The position numbers were made by a program, and so were the translations under genes. The notes under the pieces were generated by a model that saw only the letters and a list, made by a program, of their open reading frames with translations, was not told the origin of the DNA and made no database searches. From positions 1 to 40,468 of the forward strand of contig MWEK01000038.1 of assembly GCA_002070955.1 (NCBI GenBank): DNA of 40,468 bases. Reading direction: 5' to 3'. Shown in pieces: positions 17,775 to 26,252 of this stretch (position 1 is the first letter of the stretch; every line of letters begins with the position of its first letter). The stretch comes from Planctomycetes bacterium ADurb.Bin069. GTDB lineage: Bacteria > Planctomycetota > UBA8108 > UBA8890 > UBA8898.

Positions 17775-18497
17775 TTATCCTTTCGTCGTTCGCGCCAGCC
17801 GGAGCGCGACCTGCGCCACGCGCCGGCCGAGGTTTCTCGCCGTCGCCAGCCCGAACTCATCGCCGGCGATGTCGTCGGTGCCGGGATTGAGGAGCGTCGC
17901 GCCCGTGTGCGCCGTGGGGCGGCCGTCGCCGACGATGATCATCTCCTGGCACAGGAGGGCGTTCTGCACGGCCTGGATGGCCAGCTCCTGCCCGCCGTTT
18001 CTCACGACGCCCACCGCCAGCACCCCGCCGACCTTGTCGGCGAGGGCGAAGTTGTCGCGCCGGCAGGCGCCGAGCCGATCGAGGAAGGCCTTGCAAAGGA
18101 AGGTCAGGCCGCTGTAGTAAACCGGCGTCGCCACGATGATGCCCGCCGTGCGCTGATCGGTGAGGGCGGCCATGACCCGCGGGAAATCATCCCGCTCCTC
18201 CGGGCCCAGCGGAACCCCGGCGGCTGGGCCGCCCGGAAGCGAGAGCCCGGCCAGCTCGATCAGCTCGACCTCGATGTTCGGGGCCGCGGCTCGGGCGGCC
18301 TCGAGGCAGACGCGGAGGGCGGCGGCGCTCGTTTTGCCCTTGCGCGGGCTGCAGGCCACGCCGACGATGCGCACCGGCGCAGGGCGCGCGTCGTCCGCCG
18401 CCGGGGCGGCGGCGGGAGCGGCGCCTGCCGCGGCGCCGGCCGCCAGGCCCGCGCCGGAGGCGCCCATGAATTTCCTTCGCGACCAGTGAGGTTGCAT
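17775..18497 (-). CDS. Tat-exported flavodoxin-like FMN reductase (WrbA/iron-sulfur flavoprotein family)
   Basis: The 240-residue protein starts with a twin-arginine signal (SRRKFMG, residues 6-12, then Ala/Gly-rich). The mature part begins IVGVACSPRKGKT, the FMN phosphate-binding loop of NADPH-dependent FMN reductases, with ATPVYYSGLTFLCKAFLDR as the second flavin loop. The family reduces flavin or quinone, or passes electrons. Export in folded form by Tat suits a cofactor-bearing flavoprotein, but this family is normally cytosolic, which makes the signal notable. The Cys pair or cluster of iron-sulfur flavoproteins is not visible. AAAGGAG lies 7 nt before the ATG. It sits 39 nt after the alpha-mannosidase gene and 9 nt before the DUF4405 gene, with which it likely works. 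Confidence 0.82.
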   Translation of the reverse strand: MQPHWSRRKFMGASGAGLAAGAAAGAAPAAAPAADDARPAPVRIVGVACSPRKGKTSAAALRVCLEAARAAAPNIEVELIELAGLSLPGGPAAGVPLGPEERDDFPRVMAALTDQRTAGIIVATPVYYSGLTFLCKAFLDRLGACRRDNFALADKVGGVLAVGVVRNGGQELAIQAVQNALLCQEMIIVGDGRPTAHTGATLLNPGTDDIAGDEFGLATARNLGRRVAQVALRLARTTKG

Positions 18498-18536
18498 GCC
18501 GATCTCCTTTCGAAGCGACGTTTTCCCCCGCGCCCG

Positions 18537-21500
18537 TCAACGCAGCTCCGCGCGCAGCGTCACCAAGCCGTAGCCCGGGACCGTCACCGGGCCGCGCACT
18601 TCGGCGCCGCGCGCCTCGCCGGTGCCGCTCAGCGTGAGCGCCTTGGGCGGCGAGCGCCACGTAAGCGTCGCGGACCGGGTCGCGCCCGAGGCGCCGAAGA
18701 GCCGCACGATGAGCGCCGCGCCATCGTCGCTGGGCTTGAGCGCCGCGACGAGCACGTCGGCCGGTTCGACCGTGAGCAGCGGCTCGCCCGCGGGCGGATC
18801 GCCCTGGGCGGGCACGGCGACGAGCTCGTGGCTGAAGCCGATGGCGAAGCGGGACGCCTCGGCGAAATCCAAGGCGCCGTGGGGCCGCAGCACGAACCTG
18901 AACTTGACCCGGCCTTCCTGGTAGGCGCGGTAGTTCGTGCCCCAGTGGTTGTTCATGGCCCAGGCGTAGAGCGCCTGGGAGGGCTCGACGCGCGCGCGCC
19001 AGACATCGGGATCGGACTGCGAGTTGAGGAGCGTCGCCGTGATGCCGCCCACCTGGAGCAGCGGCGCGTCGAGCGTCACCCAGGTGATCCCGCGGTCCGC
19101 CGCCGAGACATCGGCGAAGCGACCGACGGTGAACCAGTTCTTGCACGCGCTGGGCATCTGGTCCACCTCGGGCTCCATGGCGCCGAGGGGAATGTCCAGG
19201 AGCGTCCGGCCGCCCGGCACATTGAAGGGGAAGGCGAAATTGACGCTCTCCTTGCCTTCCTTGGCGTGATAGCTCGCGGCCTTGAGCTTGGTCTTGTCCA
19301 CCGTGTTGACGATGATCACGTGATCCAGCCCAGCGGTGACGCTGATTTCCCGCGTGAGGGCGTCGCAGCCGGGCGCGTCGGAAGTGACCAAGAGCGAAGC
19401 CACGAGGGGGCCCGGCTCGCCGATGCGGATCGCGGCGCGCCCCGCGCGCGCGAGCGCTTTCAGGTCATCGCCGGGCAGGTAGAGGTACTCGTTGAGGGCA
19501 TCGCCTTCCGAGGGCGCGAAATTGCCCGGGATGCCGGGGGCCGTCAGTTCGACGATGCCGCCCCGCGCCTTGTCGAGGCGCACGCGCACCTTGCCGCTGT
19601 CGAGGGTGCCCGTGCCGGCGACGGCGCGCTCCGCCGCGTGCGGCGCGCCGGCGGACAACGTGTAGCGCCGCCCCGCCAGCGGCGGCATGTTCCGCGCCAG
19701 GAAAACGAGGGCGCCCGACGCCAGGCGCTGGGACGGCACCGGCTCGCCGCGCGGATCGAGGACGCGGGCGCCGGCCGCGGACATCGCCGCCGGCACGGTG
19801 ACGAGCGCCGTGCGGGTCCACGCGAGGGTGTTGAAGACATCGATGGCGCCGGGGACGGCGCCGTCCGCCGCGCCGTCCGGCGCGGCGGCGCTCTCCAGGA
19901 GGGCGCGCGTCCTGCGGTCGGCCTCGCGGGCGTAGCCCTGCTTGACGGCCCACTGCTCCAGGGTCTCCTTGCGCTCGGGTTCGCTCACGCTGCACCACGC
20001 GCCCCAAGTGTGCTCCGAGTAAAGGAGGACGAAGTTCCAGGCTTCCTGGAAGGCCGCGGCGTTGTAGGCGCCCGGCCGCCGCATGGCCGTGAGCGTCTCG
20101 GCCCGGGCGAGCCGATCCGCGCTGGCGCGGTTCATGGCCGTCTCGAGCGCGGACGAGGCGGCGCCATCCTCCCAGTACGGCGTCCAGTCGCCGCGCACGC
20201 GGGGCAGGGAGTCGCCGTAACGCTTCTCGAGGGCGCGGAAGGCTTGGCTCGTGGAGGCGATGACGAAGCGCGGCCAAGCATAGGCCGCGTTCCACTCCTT
20301 GACGAAGTCGCAGATCGACGGGTCGGGAACGGCGTTGTCGCCGTGTCCGCTCCAGCGCACGTGCGCGATATCGTAGGGATAACCCCGGCGCTCCAAGCCG
20401 TCCAGGAATTCCTCGACGAGTCTGGGCGTCATGGAGCGGTAACGGTGCGACAGGGCGTAGCCCCAGAAGGGAATCCAAACCAAGACCTTGGACTCGCCGT
20501 CGGGGCCGATCCAGTAGAACGGCTTGTTTTCCCATTCGCGCAGAATCGTGCCGATGCGGTCGAAGTAGTTGGGCGCCACGGAGAAGTAGCGGATGCCCGC
20601 CTGCGCCAAGGCCGTGACGGTTCCCCAGGTGTAGCCCGGCACATCGCTGATCATGGCGGCGTCCACGGCGACGCCGCAGCGCCGGCCGAGCGCGCAGGCG
20701 AAGCCGCAGAGGCGCAGCAGCTCCTCGGGGCGGCAGAGGCCCGTCAGTTCGTTGAGATACAGGCCGTTGAGGGCGACCTGCCCCTCGGACACGGCGTCCA
20801 AGAACGCCGCGCGGTCCTCTTCTCCAAGGCGTCTCAGGTAGAGATCCGCCGCCCACAACACCTCCACGTTCCACACGAAACGCGCGCCCGCGGGGTTGGC
20901 GGCGGTGGCGCGCGCGTGCCGGATGCCCTGGCGCAGGTTGTCGATCTGCCGTTCCTCGATGGCGGTCTGAACCGCCGTGTAGCCGATGTCGGTGTGCGAG
21001 TGGGGGAGGATATAGACGGTGAGCTTCCGCACGGGCTTCTGGAGGAGCGTCCGCGCCGCGACCTCCTTCCCGGCGACGGCCACGGCCACGGCGCGGGTCG
21101 TCTCCTTGTCCACCGCCGGGATGAAGGTCTCGACGGCGTTCGATCCCTCTGCGAGGCGGATCTTCTGCTCCGGAGCGCCTTCGATGCGCACGACGGCCTC
21201 GACGGGCTCGCCGTAGTGGCGCAGGGCGATGCGCACGGGCTGAACAGCCGCGCCGTCGGACTCCTTCAGCGCGCGCACGGGCGCGATCTCCTCGACGAGC
21301 GTGCGCGCCGTCACGGGGGCGGACTCCCAGCCGGAGGGAGCTCGGAGACCCAGCCAGTCGTAGAGGAGCCAGCTTCCGGTGAGCGTCGTCAGGCGGATCT
21401 CGTTGTCGCCGGCGCGCAGCAAGTCCGCGGGAAAGGGGACATCGAAGGCGTGCGCGCGGCCTTTGCCCGGATCGCCGAACACGCTCGCGTCGCCCGCGCC

Positions 21501-21899
21501 CCGCGGCAGCCTCCGCTCGAAGGCCTTGCCGTTGACCTCGATGCGCAGCAGCGGGGGGTTACCGGCGTGCGTGTCGATGAGCGCCACTCGGAGGGCGCAG
21601 TCCCCCGGGGCCGGAACGCGCGCCAGGCCGAAGAGGACCATGAAGGTGTGCCGGCGCCCCCCGCCCCAGTTGTCGTCGGGGCCGGGGTGGACGTACGGCC
21701 AGTCGCGCCGCGGATCCGACCGGCCGGCGATGAAGAACCCGTCGCCGGCATAGGAGGCGTAGCCCCGCGGCGCCAGGGCGAACTCGGCGTTGTTCCCATC
21801 GGGGCTGCCGATCTGCCAGACGTAATCGCCCGCGTCCGCGGCCGAACCGAGACAGAGGGCGCATGCGATGCCCAGGGAATACAAGTTGATCGAATGCAT
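18537..21899 (-). CDS. Exported GH38-type alpha-mannosidase with N-terminal lyase-like beta module
   Basis: The 1120-residue protein has a signal peptide (residues 1-23) and GGGAGG before its ATG. Residues 25-190 form a beta module like the C-terminal carbohydrate-binding part of rhamnogalacturonan lyases (WQIGSPDGNN, WPYVHPGPDDNW, NEIRLTTLTGSWLLYDWL). The GH38 catalytic region begins near 295: ILPHSHTDIGY gives zinc ligands His302 and Asp304. Asp419 in AMISDVPGYTWG is the likely nucleophile, and the His in WSGHGDNAVPD may complete the site. The helix bundle and C-terminal beta domains follow, with MNNHWGTNYRAY near 960. GH38 enzymes cleave alpha-mannosides; the sub-specificity is uncertain because the nucleophile motif differs from the classical one. 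The flavoprotein and DUF4405 genes follow within 39 and 9 nt. Confidence 0.85.
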   Translation of the reverse strand: MHSINLYSLGIACALCLGSAADAGDYVWQIGSPDGNNAEFALAPRGYASYAGDGFFIAGRSDPRRDWPYVHPGPDDNWGGGRRHTFMVLFGLARVPAPGDCALRVALIDTHAGNPPLLRIEVNGKAFERRLPRGAGDASVFGDPGKGRAHAFDVPFPADLLRAGDNEIRLTTLTGSWLLYDWLGLRAPSGWESAPVTARTLVEEIAPVRALKESDGAAVQPVRIALRHYGEPVEAVVRIEGAPEQKIRLAEGSNAVETFIPAVDKETTRAVAVAVAGKEVAARTLLQKPVRKLTVYILPHSHTDIGYTAVQTAIEERQIDNLRQGIRHARATAANPAGARFVWNVEVLWAADLYLRRLGEEDRAAFLDAVSEGQVALNGLYLNELTGLCRPEELLRLCGFACALGRRCGVAVDAAMISDVPGYTWGTVTALAQAGIRYFSVAPNYFDRIGTILREWENKPFYWIGPDGESKVLVWIPFWGYALSHRYRSMTPRLVEEFLDGLERRGYPYDIAHVRWSGHGDNAVPDPSICDFVKEWNAAYAWPRFVIASTSQAFRALEKRYGDSLPRVRGDWTPYWEDGAASSALETAMNRASADRLARAETLTAMRRPGAYNAAAFQEAWNFVLLYSEHTWGAWCSVSEPERKETLEQWAVKQGYAREADRRTRALLESAAAPDGAADGAVPGAIDVFNTLAWTRTALVTVPAAMSAAGARVLDPRGEPVPSQRLASGALVFLARNMPPLAGRRYTLSAGAPHAAERAVAGTGTLDSGKVRVRLDKARGGIVELTAPGIPGNFAPSEGDALNEYLYLPGDDLKALARAGRAAIRIGEPGPLVASLLVTSDAPGCDALTREISVTAGLDHVIIVNTVDKTKLKAASYHAKEGKESVNFAFPFNVPGGRTLLDIPLGAMEPEVDQMPSACKNWFTVGRFADVSAADRGITWVTLDAPLLQVGGITATLLNSQSDPDVWRARVEPSQALYAWAMNNHWGTNYRAYQEGRVKFRFVLRPHGALDFAEASRFAIGFSHELVAVPAQGDPPAGEPLLTVEPADVLVAALKPSDDGAALIVRLFGASGATRSATLTWRSPPKALTLSGTGEARGAEVRGPVTVPGYGLVTLRAELR

Positions 21900-21936
21900 G
21901 GAGAAACCTCCCGGTTCTTCTCAGCCTGAAAGTAAT

Positions 21937-21965
21937 AGCCTATAGCCTCGGGCGGTTCTTTGCCA
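21937..21965 (-). promoter_or_regulatory. Candidate promoter for the alpha-mannosidase gene
   Basis: TGGCAA (21965-21960) and TAGGCT (21942-21937) with 17 bp spacing, 38 nt before the ATG. Weak -35; the same -10 hexamer is seen before the isomerase gene. A TACAAT at 21992-21997 on the plus strand could serve the rightward gene but lacks a good -35. Confidence 0.3.
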
Positions 21966-22067
21966 CCGTCGCCGGGCGGCGCGCTTTCGGTTACAATTAC
22001 CCCCGTCGCGCGGGCGGCCGGCGCGGGCCCTCGGCGAGCCGCCGCGCGCACGCCTGAGAGGTGTCCT

Positions 22068-22406
22068 GTGTACGGGCTTTACTGCGACGGCTGCGGCGCC
22101 CCGCTGCTCGTGGACAGCAACGTGCGGTACGTGACCAAGATCGAGGTCTTCGCGGCCTACGATCCCCTGGAAATCACCGAGGCCGATCTGGCCGAGGCCG
22201 GGGAGAAGTCCTGGCGCGAGGTCGTGGCCGAATGCAAGGGCAAGAGCGCCGCGGAACTGGAAGCCGAGGTGTACTTGCAGATGCGCTACGATCTCTGCCC
22301 GGTGTGCCGGCGCGCCTATGTCCAAGATCCCCTCAACGTCTTGAAAGACCGCCGTCCCCCGGCGGCGCAGGGGACCGCCGGAGATGGGCCGGCCCCGAGC
22401 GCGTGA
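22068..22406 (+). CDS. Small zinc-ribbon-like protein of unknown function
   Basis: A GTG start at 22068 follows GAGAGG by 6 nt and gives 112 residues beginning with a knuckle, YCDGCG; a second pair, CPVC, lies near residue 84. The four Cys fit a split zinc ribbon. Between them are a beta strand (VRYVTKIEVFAAYDPL) and a charged helix (AEAGEKSWREVVAECKGK). No family is recognised. A longer frame to 21960 exists, but it is Arg/Ala/Pro-rich and has no RBS. The next gene begins 67 nt downstream, so the pair may share a transcript. Confidence 0.7.
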   Translation: MYGLYCDGCGAPLLVDSNVRYVTKIEVFAAYDPLEITEADLAEAGEKSWREVVAECKGKSAAELEAEVYLQMRYDLCPVCRRAYVQDPLNVLKDRRPPAAQGTAGDGPAPSA

Positions 22407-22473
22407 GCGTGCAACGAGCGGTGGTCGCGCGCGTCAGAGAAGGAAGCCGGCGGTACGTTCCGCGGAGGTGCGT

Positions 22474-23844
22474 GTGCGGCGCGAGCTGATCAAGGCCTTG
22501 GTCGCTTTCTCTCTGCTGGGGATCATCCTCGGCGGCATGTATCTTGGCGTCAACCACATGGTCCGGGAGCGCGGCGAGCGCGCGGAGGGCGCCCTGCACA
22601 GTTACTGGCGGGAGAAGTTCGTCCCCGAAGGCGACGAGAGGCCGACCCCGGATCCGATCGTCATCGAGGCGCCGTCCCAGCCGCCGGCTCCCGGAAGGAT
22701 TCCGCGCCTCGAGGTGCTTGGCAGGTTCGTCGGAGAGAACCTAGCCGCGCTCGAAGGGGCGCGGGCCGCCGCCGCGGCGGACGGCGGAGCCGCGGTGCCG
22801 CTCGTTCCGGAGGGCGAGTGGCTCAAGGCCGAGGGGTTCGAGAACGCCGAGACCGTGACGCTGGCGGCGCCGGGCCGGGCGCTGGCGGCCGGCCCGGTGC
22901 CGGTGGGTGATTCCGCCGGGCGCGTGCGGTTCACGTGGACGGTCCTGCCCGCCGGCGCCGAGCGCCTCGCCTTCACGGATGCCGTCTGCGTGGAGGCGGG
23001 GCGCGAGCTGCGGGTGTTCTTCCAGGGGCGCGCGCAGTTTCCCGACGGGACCAGCCTGGTCGTGGGTCTGGAACGCGGCGAGCAGCGCTGGTGCCACGAG
23101 GTCGTGGCCATCGCCGACAAGCGTTTCGAGGGCCTGCTAACCCCCGAGGAACGCGGGTTCCCGAGCGGCGCCTACACGCTCACGGGCGAGTTCAACCCCC
23201 TGGGGCAGGATCCCGACGTCATGGAGCCGACGACCAACGCGCCGGTCGTCTTCGCGCGGGCGCGGGTGTACATCGGCGCTCCTGAGAACGAGGAGGCGGA
23301 ACGTGCGGCCGAGCGCAACGAGTACCGCTCGATCTACGCCCGCGCCCGGGCGATCAAGAGCGCCTTCGTGTGTCTCCGCGACGCCGGGCTCGCCGCCAAG
23401 GGTCAATCGTGGGCGGTCGCGCGCAACCTCGCGCGGATCAGGCCGCTCTTCGGTTCGGAGATGTCGGACGTGGCCCGCGGCGGGCAGCTCGATGCGGCGG
23501 CTTGGCGCGTCTGGATCGATGGGCGCGTTCACGCCGCTCTCGACGATCTCAGGCAGGTGCTGGCCCTCCGGCAGGTGCCGGCGATGCCGGAATGGCACGT
23601 GCTCCTGGACGGGTATCTCAGGACGCTCCAGAAAACCGCGCACGTGGGCTCGCTCAGGGTGTACGAGGCGGCGGGGTTTGCCTGCGGCGTGGAGGACATG
23701 GTGGGGATTTCGCTTTCCTCCGAGGACGAGGAAGCGGAACTGAGCACGCGCCTGCGGGCCATGGAACGGCAACTCGGCGCCGTGCTGAGGACTGATGCGC
23801 CGGAACCGGCGAGGGACGCGCCGGCCGCCGGGCCCTTTCGATAG
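22474..23844 (+). CDS. Membrane-anchored protein of unknown function
   Basis: The start is taken at GTG 22474, 5 nt after GGAGG; it gives 456 residues with one membrane anchor at about 6-25 (ALVAFSLLGIILGGMYLGV) and the bulk outside the cytoplasm. Residues 75-135 are low-complexity and Pro/Ala-rich. Residues 145-270 look like a beta-sandwich (RVRFTWTVLPAG, RELRVFFQGRAQF, SLVVGLERGEQRW). Residues 285-430 are helical and rich in Arg, Ala and Leu. No catalytic motif or known family is recognised. An earlier in-frame start at 22384 would overlap the zinc-ribbon gene and lacks an anchor at its beginning. Confidence 0.7.
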   Translation: MRRELIKALVAFSLLGIILGGMYLGVNHMVRERGERAEGALHSYWREKFVPEGDERPTPDPIVIEAPSQPPAPGRIPRLEVLGRFVGENLAALEGARAAAAADGGAAVPLVPEGEWLKAEGFENAETVTLAAPGRALAAGPVPVGDSAGRVRFTWTVLPAGAERLAFTDAVCVEAGRELRVFFQGRAQFPDGTSLVVGLERGEQRWCHEVVAIADKRFEGLLTPEERGFPSGAYTLTGEFNPLGQDPDVMEPTTNAPVVFARARVYIGAPENEEAERAAERNEYRSIYARARAIKSAFVCLRDAGLAAKGQSWAVARNLARIRPLFGSEMSDVARGGQLDAAAWRVWIDGRVHAALDDLRQVLALRQVPAMPEWHVLLDGYLRTLQKTAHVGSLRVYEAAGFACGVEDMVGISLSSEDEEAELSTRLRAMERQLGAVLRTDAPEPARDAPAAGPFR

Positions 23845-23919
23845 GAACGCGCGCGGCGCGGGCATGGGGATCTAAGGGCGGGCGGGGCGGAGGAACCGTG
23901 GTTTCCCCTTGCGGCGCCC

Positions 23920-24720
23920 TCACTCCGATTCAATGAGCCAGATATCCGTGAAGCCGGTCTCGTTCTTCTGCTGAAACCTGAGGAGACGCTTCCGGGGATC
24001 GAGCCATACCTTGCCCCGGAAGAGCCCGCCGGCATCGAAGGCGAGACGGGTCGCCGTGACGCCGCGCAGTTCCTCGGCGCCTTCGGGCGTGAAGGCGATG
24101 TCGCAGAACCTGAGAAAGTCCGGCATGCAGACTTTGACGACCGAGGGCTTCGCGGTGTCCACCGCCGTCAGGAAGAGCGCCCAATGGTGGATGGCCTGGT
24201 GCCCGTAGAGGAAGTACGGTTGCGCCGGCGGCGCGAGCTTCATCTCGGGCGCTTTCGGGCCGAAGCCGAAAGTGACGACGACCTCCTTTTCACCGAATTT
24301 GGCCACGACGCCGGCGCCCACGCCCTGCGCTCCGGCCTGGGCTCCGCGGAACGTACCGGCGTGGAACGTGGGGTGCAGGTCAGGCCGGAATCCGGAGACA
24401 AAGGCGCCATCCAAGCGCGGATTGACGCCCCGCAGATCGATCGCCCCCTTGCAGAGAAGCGTCTTGCGGTCCTCGGACCAATTTAGGGAAAAGCTCGATT
24501 GCCCGATCGGCTCGTTCGTGTACCACGTGTACCGGTAGGTGACGCCCTGGTTCCAGGGAAGCGGCCAGGCGGGAACCGGCTCCGCGGGCGCCGCCTCGGC
24601 CTGGTCGGCCGTTGTTTCGGGCGCGGGCGTGTCCGCGGGCGCTGCCTGGGGTTTAGGCGGCTCCGGCGTGTCCGGCGACGCGGCGCCAAGGACCGCCAGC
24701 AGGGTCAACTCGCGCAGCAT
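23920..24720 (-). CDS. Exported protein of unknown function, DUF3108-like in shape
   Basis: The 266-residue protein has a short signal-like start (LTLLAVLGAAS) and a Pro/Ala/Glu-rich linker to about residue 52. The rest is a single domain of repeated beta strands: GVTYRYTWYTNEPIGQSSF, LLCKGAIDLRG, KEVVVTFGFG, GVTATRLAFDAGGLFRGKVW and LLRFQQKNE. A strand-rich fold that begins with a tyrosine-rich G-x-x-x-x-Y pattern and ends with processed-lipid-like strands is the look of DUF3108/LolA-like proteins, but this is a guess from shape. GGAGG precedes the ATG by about 5 nt. The gene converges with the membrane protein before it and is divergent from the coiled-coil gene across a 323-nt region. Confidence 0.7.
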   Translation of the reverse strand: MLRELTLLAVLGAASPDTPEPPKPQAAPADTPAPETTADQAEAAPAEPVPAWPLPWNQGVTYRYTWYTNEPIGQSSFSLNWSEDRKTLLCKGAIDLRGVNPRLDGAFVSGFRPDLHPTFHAGTFRGAQAGAQGVGAGVVAKFGEKEVVVTFGFGPKAPEMKLAPPAQPYFLYGHQAIHHWALFLTAVDTAKPSVVKVCMPDFLRFCDIAFTPEGAEELRGVTATRLAFDAGGLFRGKVWLDPRKRLLRFQQKNETGFTDIWLIESE

Positions 24721-25043
24721 GAGCCTCCGAAAGGACGGTTTCCCGCGTTCATCTGTGTCATTCCTTACACATAGTGTAGCACAACTGTTACGTAAAAGGA
24801 TGCAACTTCTTCCAGCATCGGCGTCTCTATATGGTAGAGCGGGAGATAGTTAAGCCGCCGGCTTAACATACCCACCTGGCGCGAAACGTCCGCGTGGAGA
24901 CCGGGCGCGGATTTCGGACGAATCCGGAGGCGTTGCGCCCGTTTTTTCACGGGCCGCAGGGCGCCGCAAGCGCCTGTGCGGATATGTCACATTAAAGTGG
25001 ACCGGAATTTGCTTAAGGTGGGATAGACAAGGATGGAAGAACC
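24721..25043. promoter_or_regulatory. 323-nt divergent intergenic region with three short palindromes
   Basis: This gap is A+T-rich for its surroundings and separates two divergent genes. It holds TACAC-ATA-GTGTA (24766-24778), CTCTA-TATGG-TAGAG (24825-24839) and GTTAAGCC-GCC-GGCTTAAC (24849-24867, perfect 8-bp arms). None is followed by a T-tract, so operator sites are more likely than terminators. On the minus strand TACACT (24778-24773) could be a -10 for the exported protein, with TTGCAT 21 bp upstream. No small gene or RNA was recognised. Confidence 0.4.
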
Positions 25044-26030
25044 ATGCGAGTACTGGACCGTATCGAAAAGGAAATGGGGTACTGCCAGGTGAAGCTCGAG
25101 AAGGAGCGGCGCCTCAGATGCCAGGAGCTGTACCTCCGTGCCGAAGTGGAGGCCCTGAAGGAGGTGCTCAAGTCGTACTCGAAGGTGAAGTTCGAGGAGG
25201 CGTTGAAATCCAACCGGCTCGGGGGCTATCCCGTCGCCGAGCTGCCCGGCCTCATGCGCAACGGATCCAAGGAAGACGTCCTGCGCGCCCGCTCGGCCTT
25301 CGTGTCCGCCGCGCTCCAGTGGGCGCTCAGGGACACGCAGGAGCTGCTGGCCCACGAACTCGATGGTGTCGTGGAACGGCTGGCCTCGTACACCGATTTC
25401 GAGGGCAAGCGGAGCAATCTGCTCCAGCAGCGCAAGCGCATGCTGGAGCGCCTCGGATTCGACGAAGATGAGTGCGCGGGCGAGGCCTTGGAGGGGTTCG
25501 AGAAGATCGAGAGCCGCTGGAACCGGGTGCGCGAGGATCTGGTCAACGCGGAGGTGGCGCTGGCCTACCTGCAGGGCAACCTCGACTACCTGCACTCGGC
25601 GCGGAGTTTCCTCTTCGGCGCCCGCGTATCCTTCGACGTGGACCAGTGGTGCCGGACAGGATACCTGTCGGACCTCTTCCGCCACTCTCCGGTGAGCCGC
25701 GTGTTCGAGATGGTGCGGTGCGCGGATTTCAACGTCAGGATGGCGGAGAAGGAGCTGATCTGCCTGGAGCGCTGGCCGCACCGCGCGCACAAGAGCGGCA
25801 CCGTGCTCGGTCCCTTCGTTCACAGGCTCTTTGACGATCTCTTCACCCGCGGGAACTTCCAGTCCACCAAGGCGGTCATCGAGGAAACGGAGGAGAGAAA
25901 CCGCCGAGAACATCGAACCCTGGCCAAGTTCTGCGCCAAGCTCACGGATGAGCGCTGCGGGCTTGACAGGGAGCGCGAGGAGAAGTTCGCGGAGTTGAGC
26001 CACAGCGTGAAGCGGCTGGTGTGCAACTAG
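25044..26030 (+). CDS. Long helical (coiled-coil) cytoplasmic protein of unknown function
   Basis: The 328-residue protein is almost entirely helical with heptad-like stretches (MGYCQVKLEKERRLRCQEL, ALKEVLKSYSKVKFEEALK, the C-terminal TEERNRREHRTLAKF). It has no signal peptide or membrane segment and several scattered Cys. No family is recognised. The ATG has only GGATGG about 8 nt upstream. It is monocistronic by position: a large divergent spacer precedes it, and the end of the bat operon converges 222 nt beyond. Codon use looks like its neighbours, so it is likely a true gene; a structural or scaffold role is a guess. Confidence 0.65.
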   Translation: MRVLDRIEKEMGYCQVKLEKERRLRCQELYLRAEVEALKEVLKSYSKVKFEEALKSNRLGGYPVAELPGLMRNGSKEDVLRARSAFVSAALQWALRDTQELLAHELDGVVERLASYTDFEGKRSNLLQQRKRMLERLGFDEDECAGEALEGFEKIESRWNRVREDLVNAEVALAYLQGNLDYLHSARSFLFGARVSFDVDQWCRTGYLSDLFRHSPVSRVFEMVRCADFNVRMAEKELICLERWPHRAHKSGTVLGPFVHRLFDDLFTRGNFQSTKAVIEETEERNRREHRTLAKFCAKLTDERCGLDREREEKFAELSHSVKRLVCN

Positions 26031-26252
26031 CGGTTGCCTCGCGCGCGGTCGATCGCTTGAAGCAAGCAGGAGTGATGGCGCGCGGACGCCGCGGCGCGGC
26101 CGTCTTTTCGCGCGTACGGGTGGGTGTCTCGGGATCGCACCCTGTGAAAAGCGCCGCGGTGCGCGGCGCCGAGCGGCGGCCGCTTTCGGCGGAGACCGGG
26201 CGGTCTGCAAGGGCGCGGCGCACGGCGGGCCGTGCGGAGGCCTTCGCGGCGT

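Noticed and set aside
17907..21929. Plus-strand frame of over 1300 codons
   Set aside because: Shadow of the alpha-mannosidase and flavoprotein genes; no domain, no RBS.
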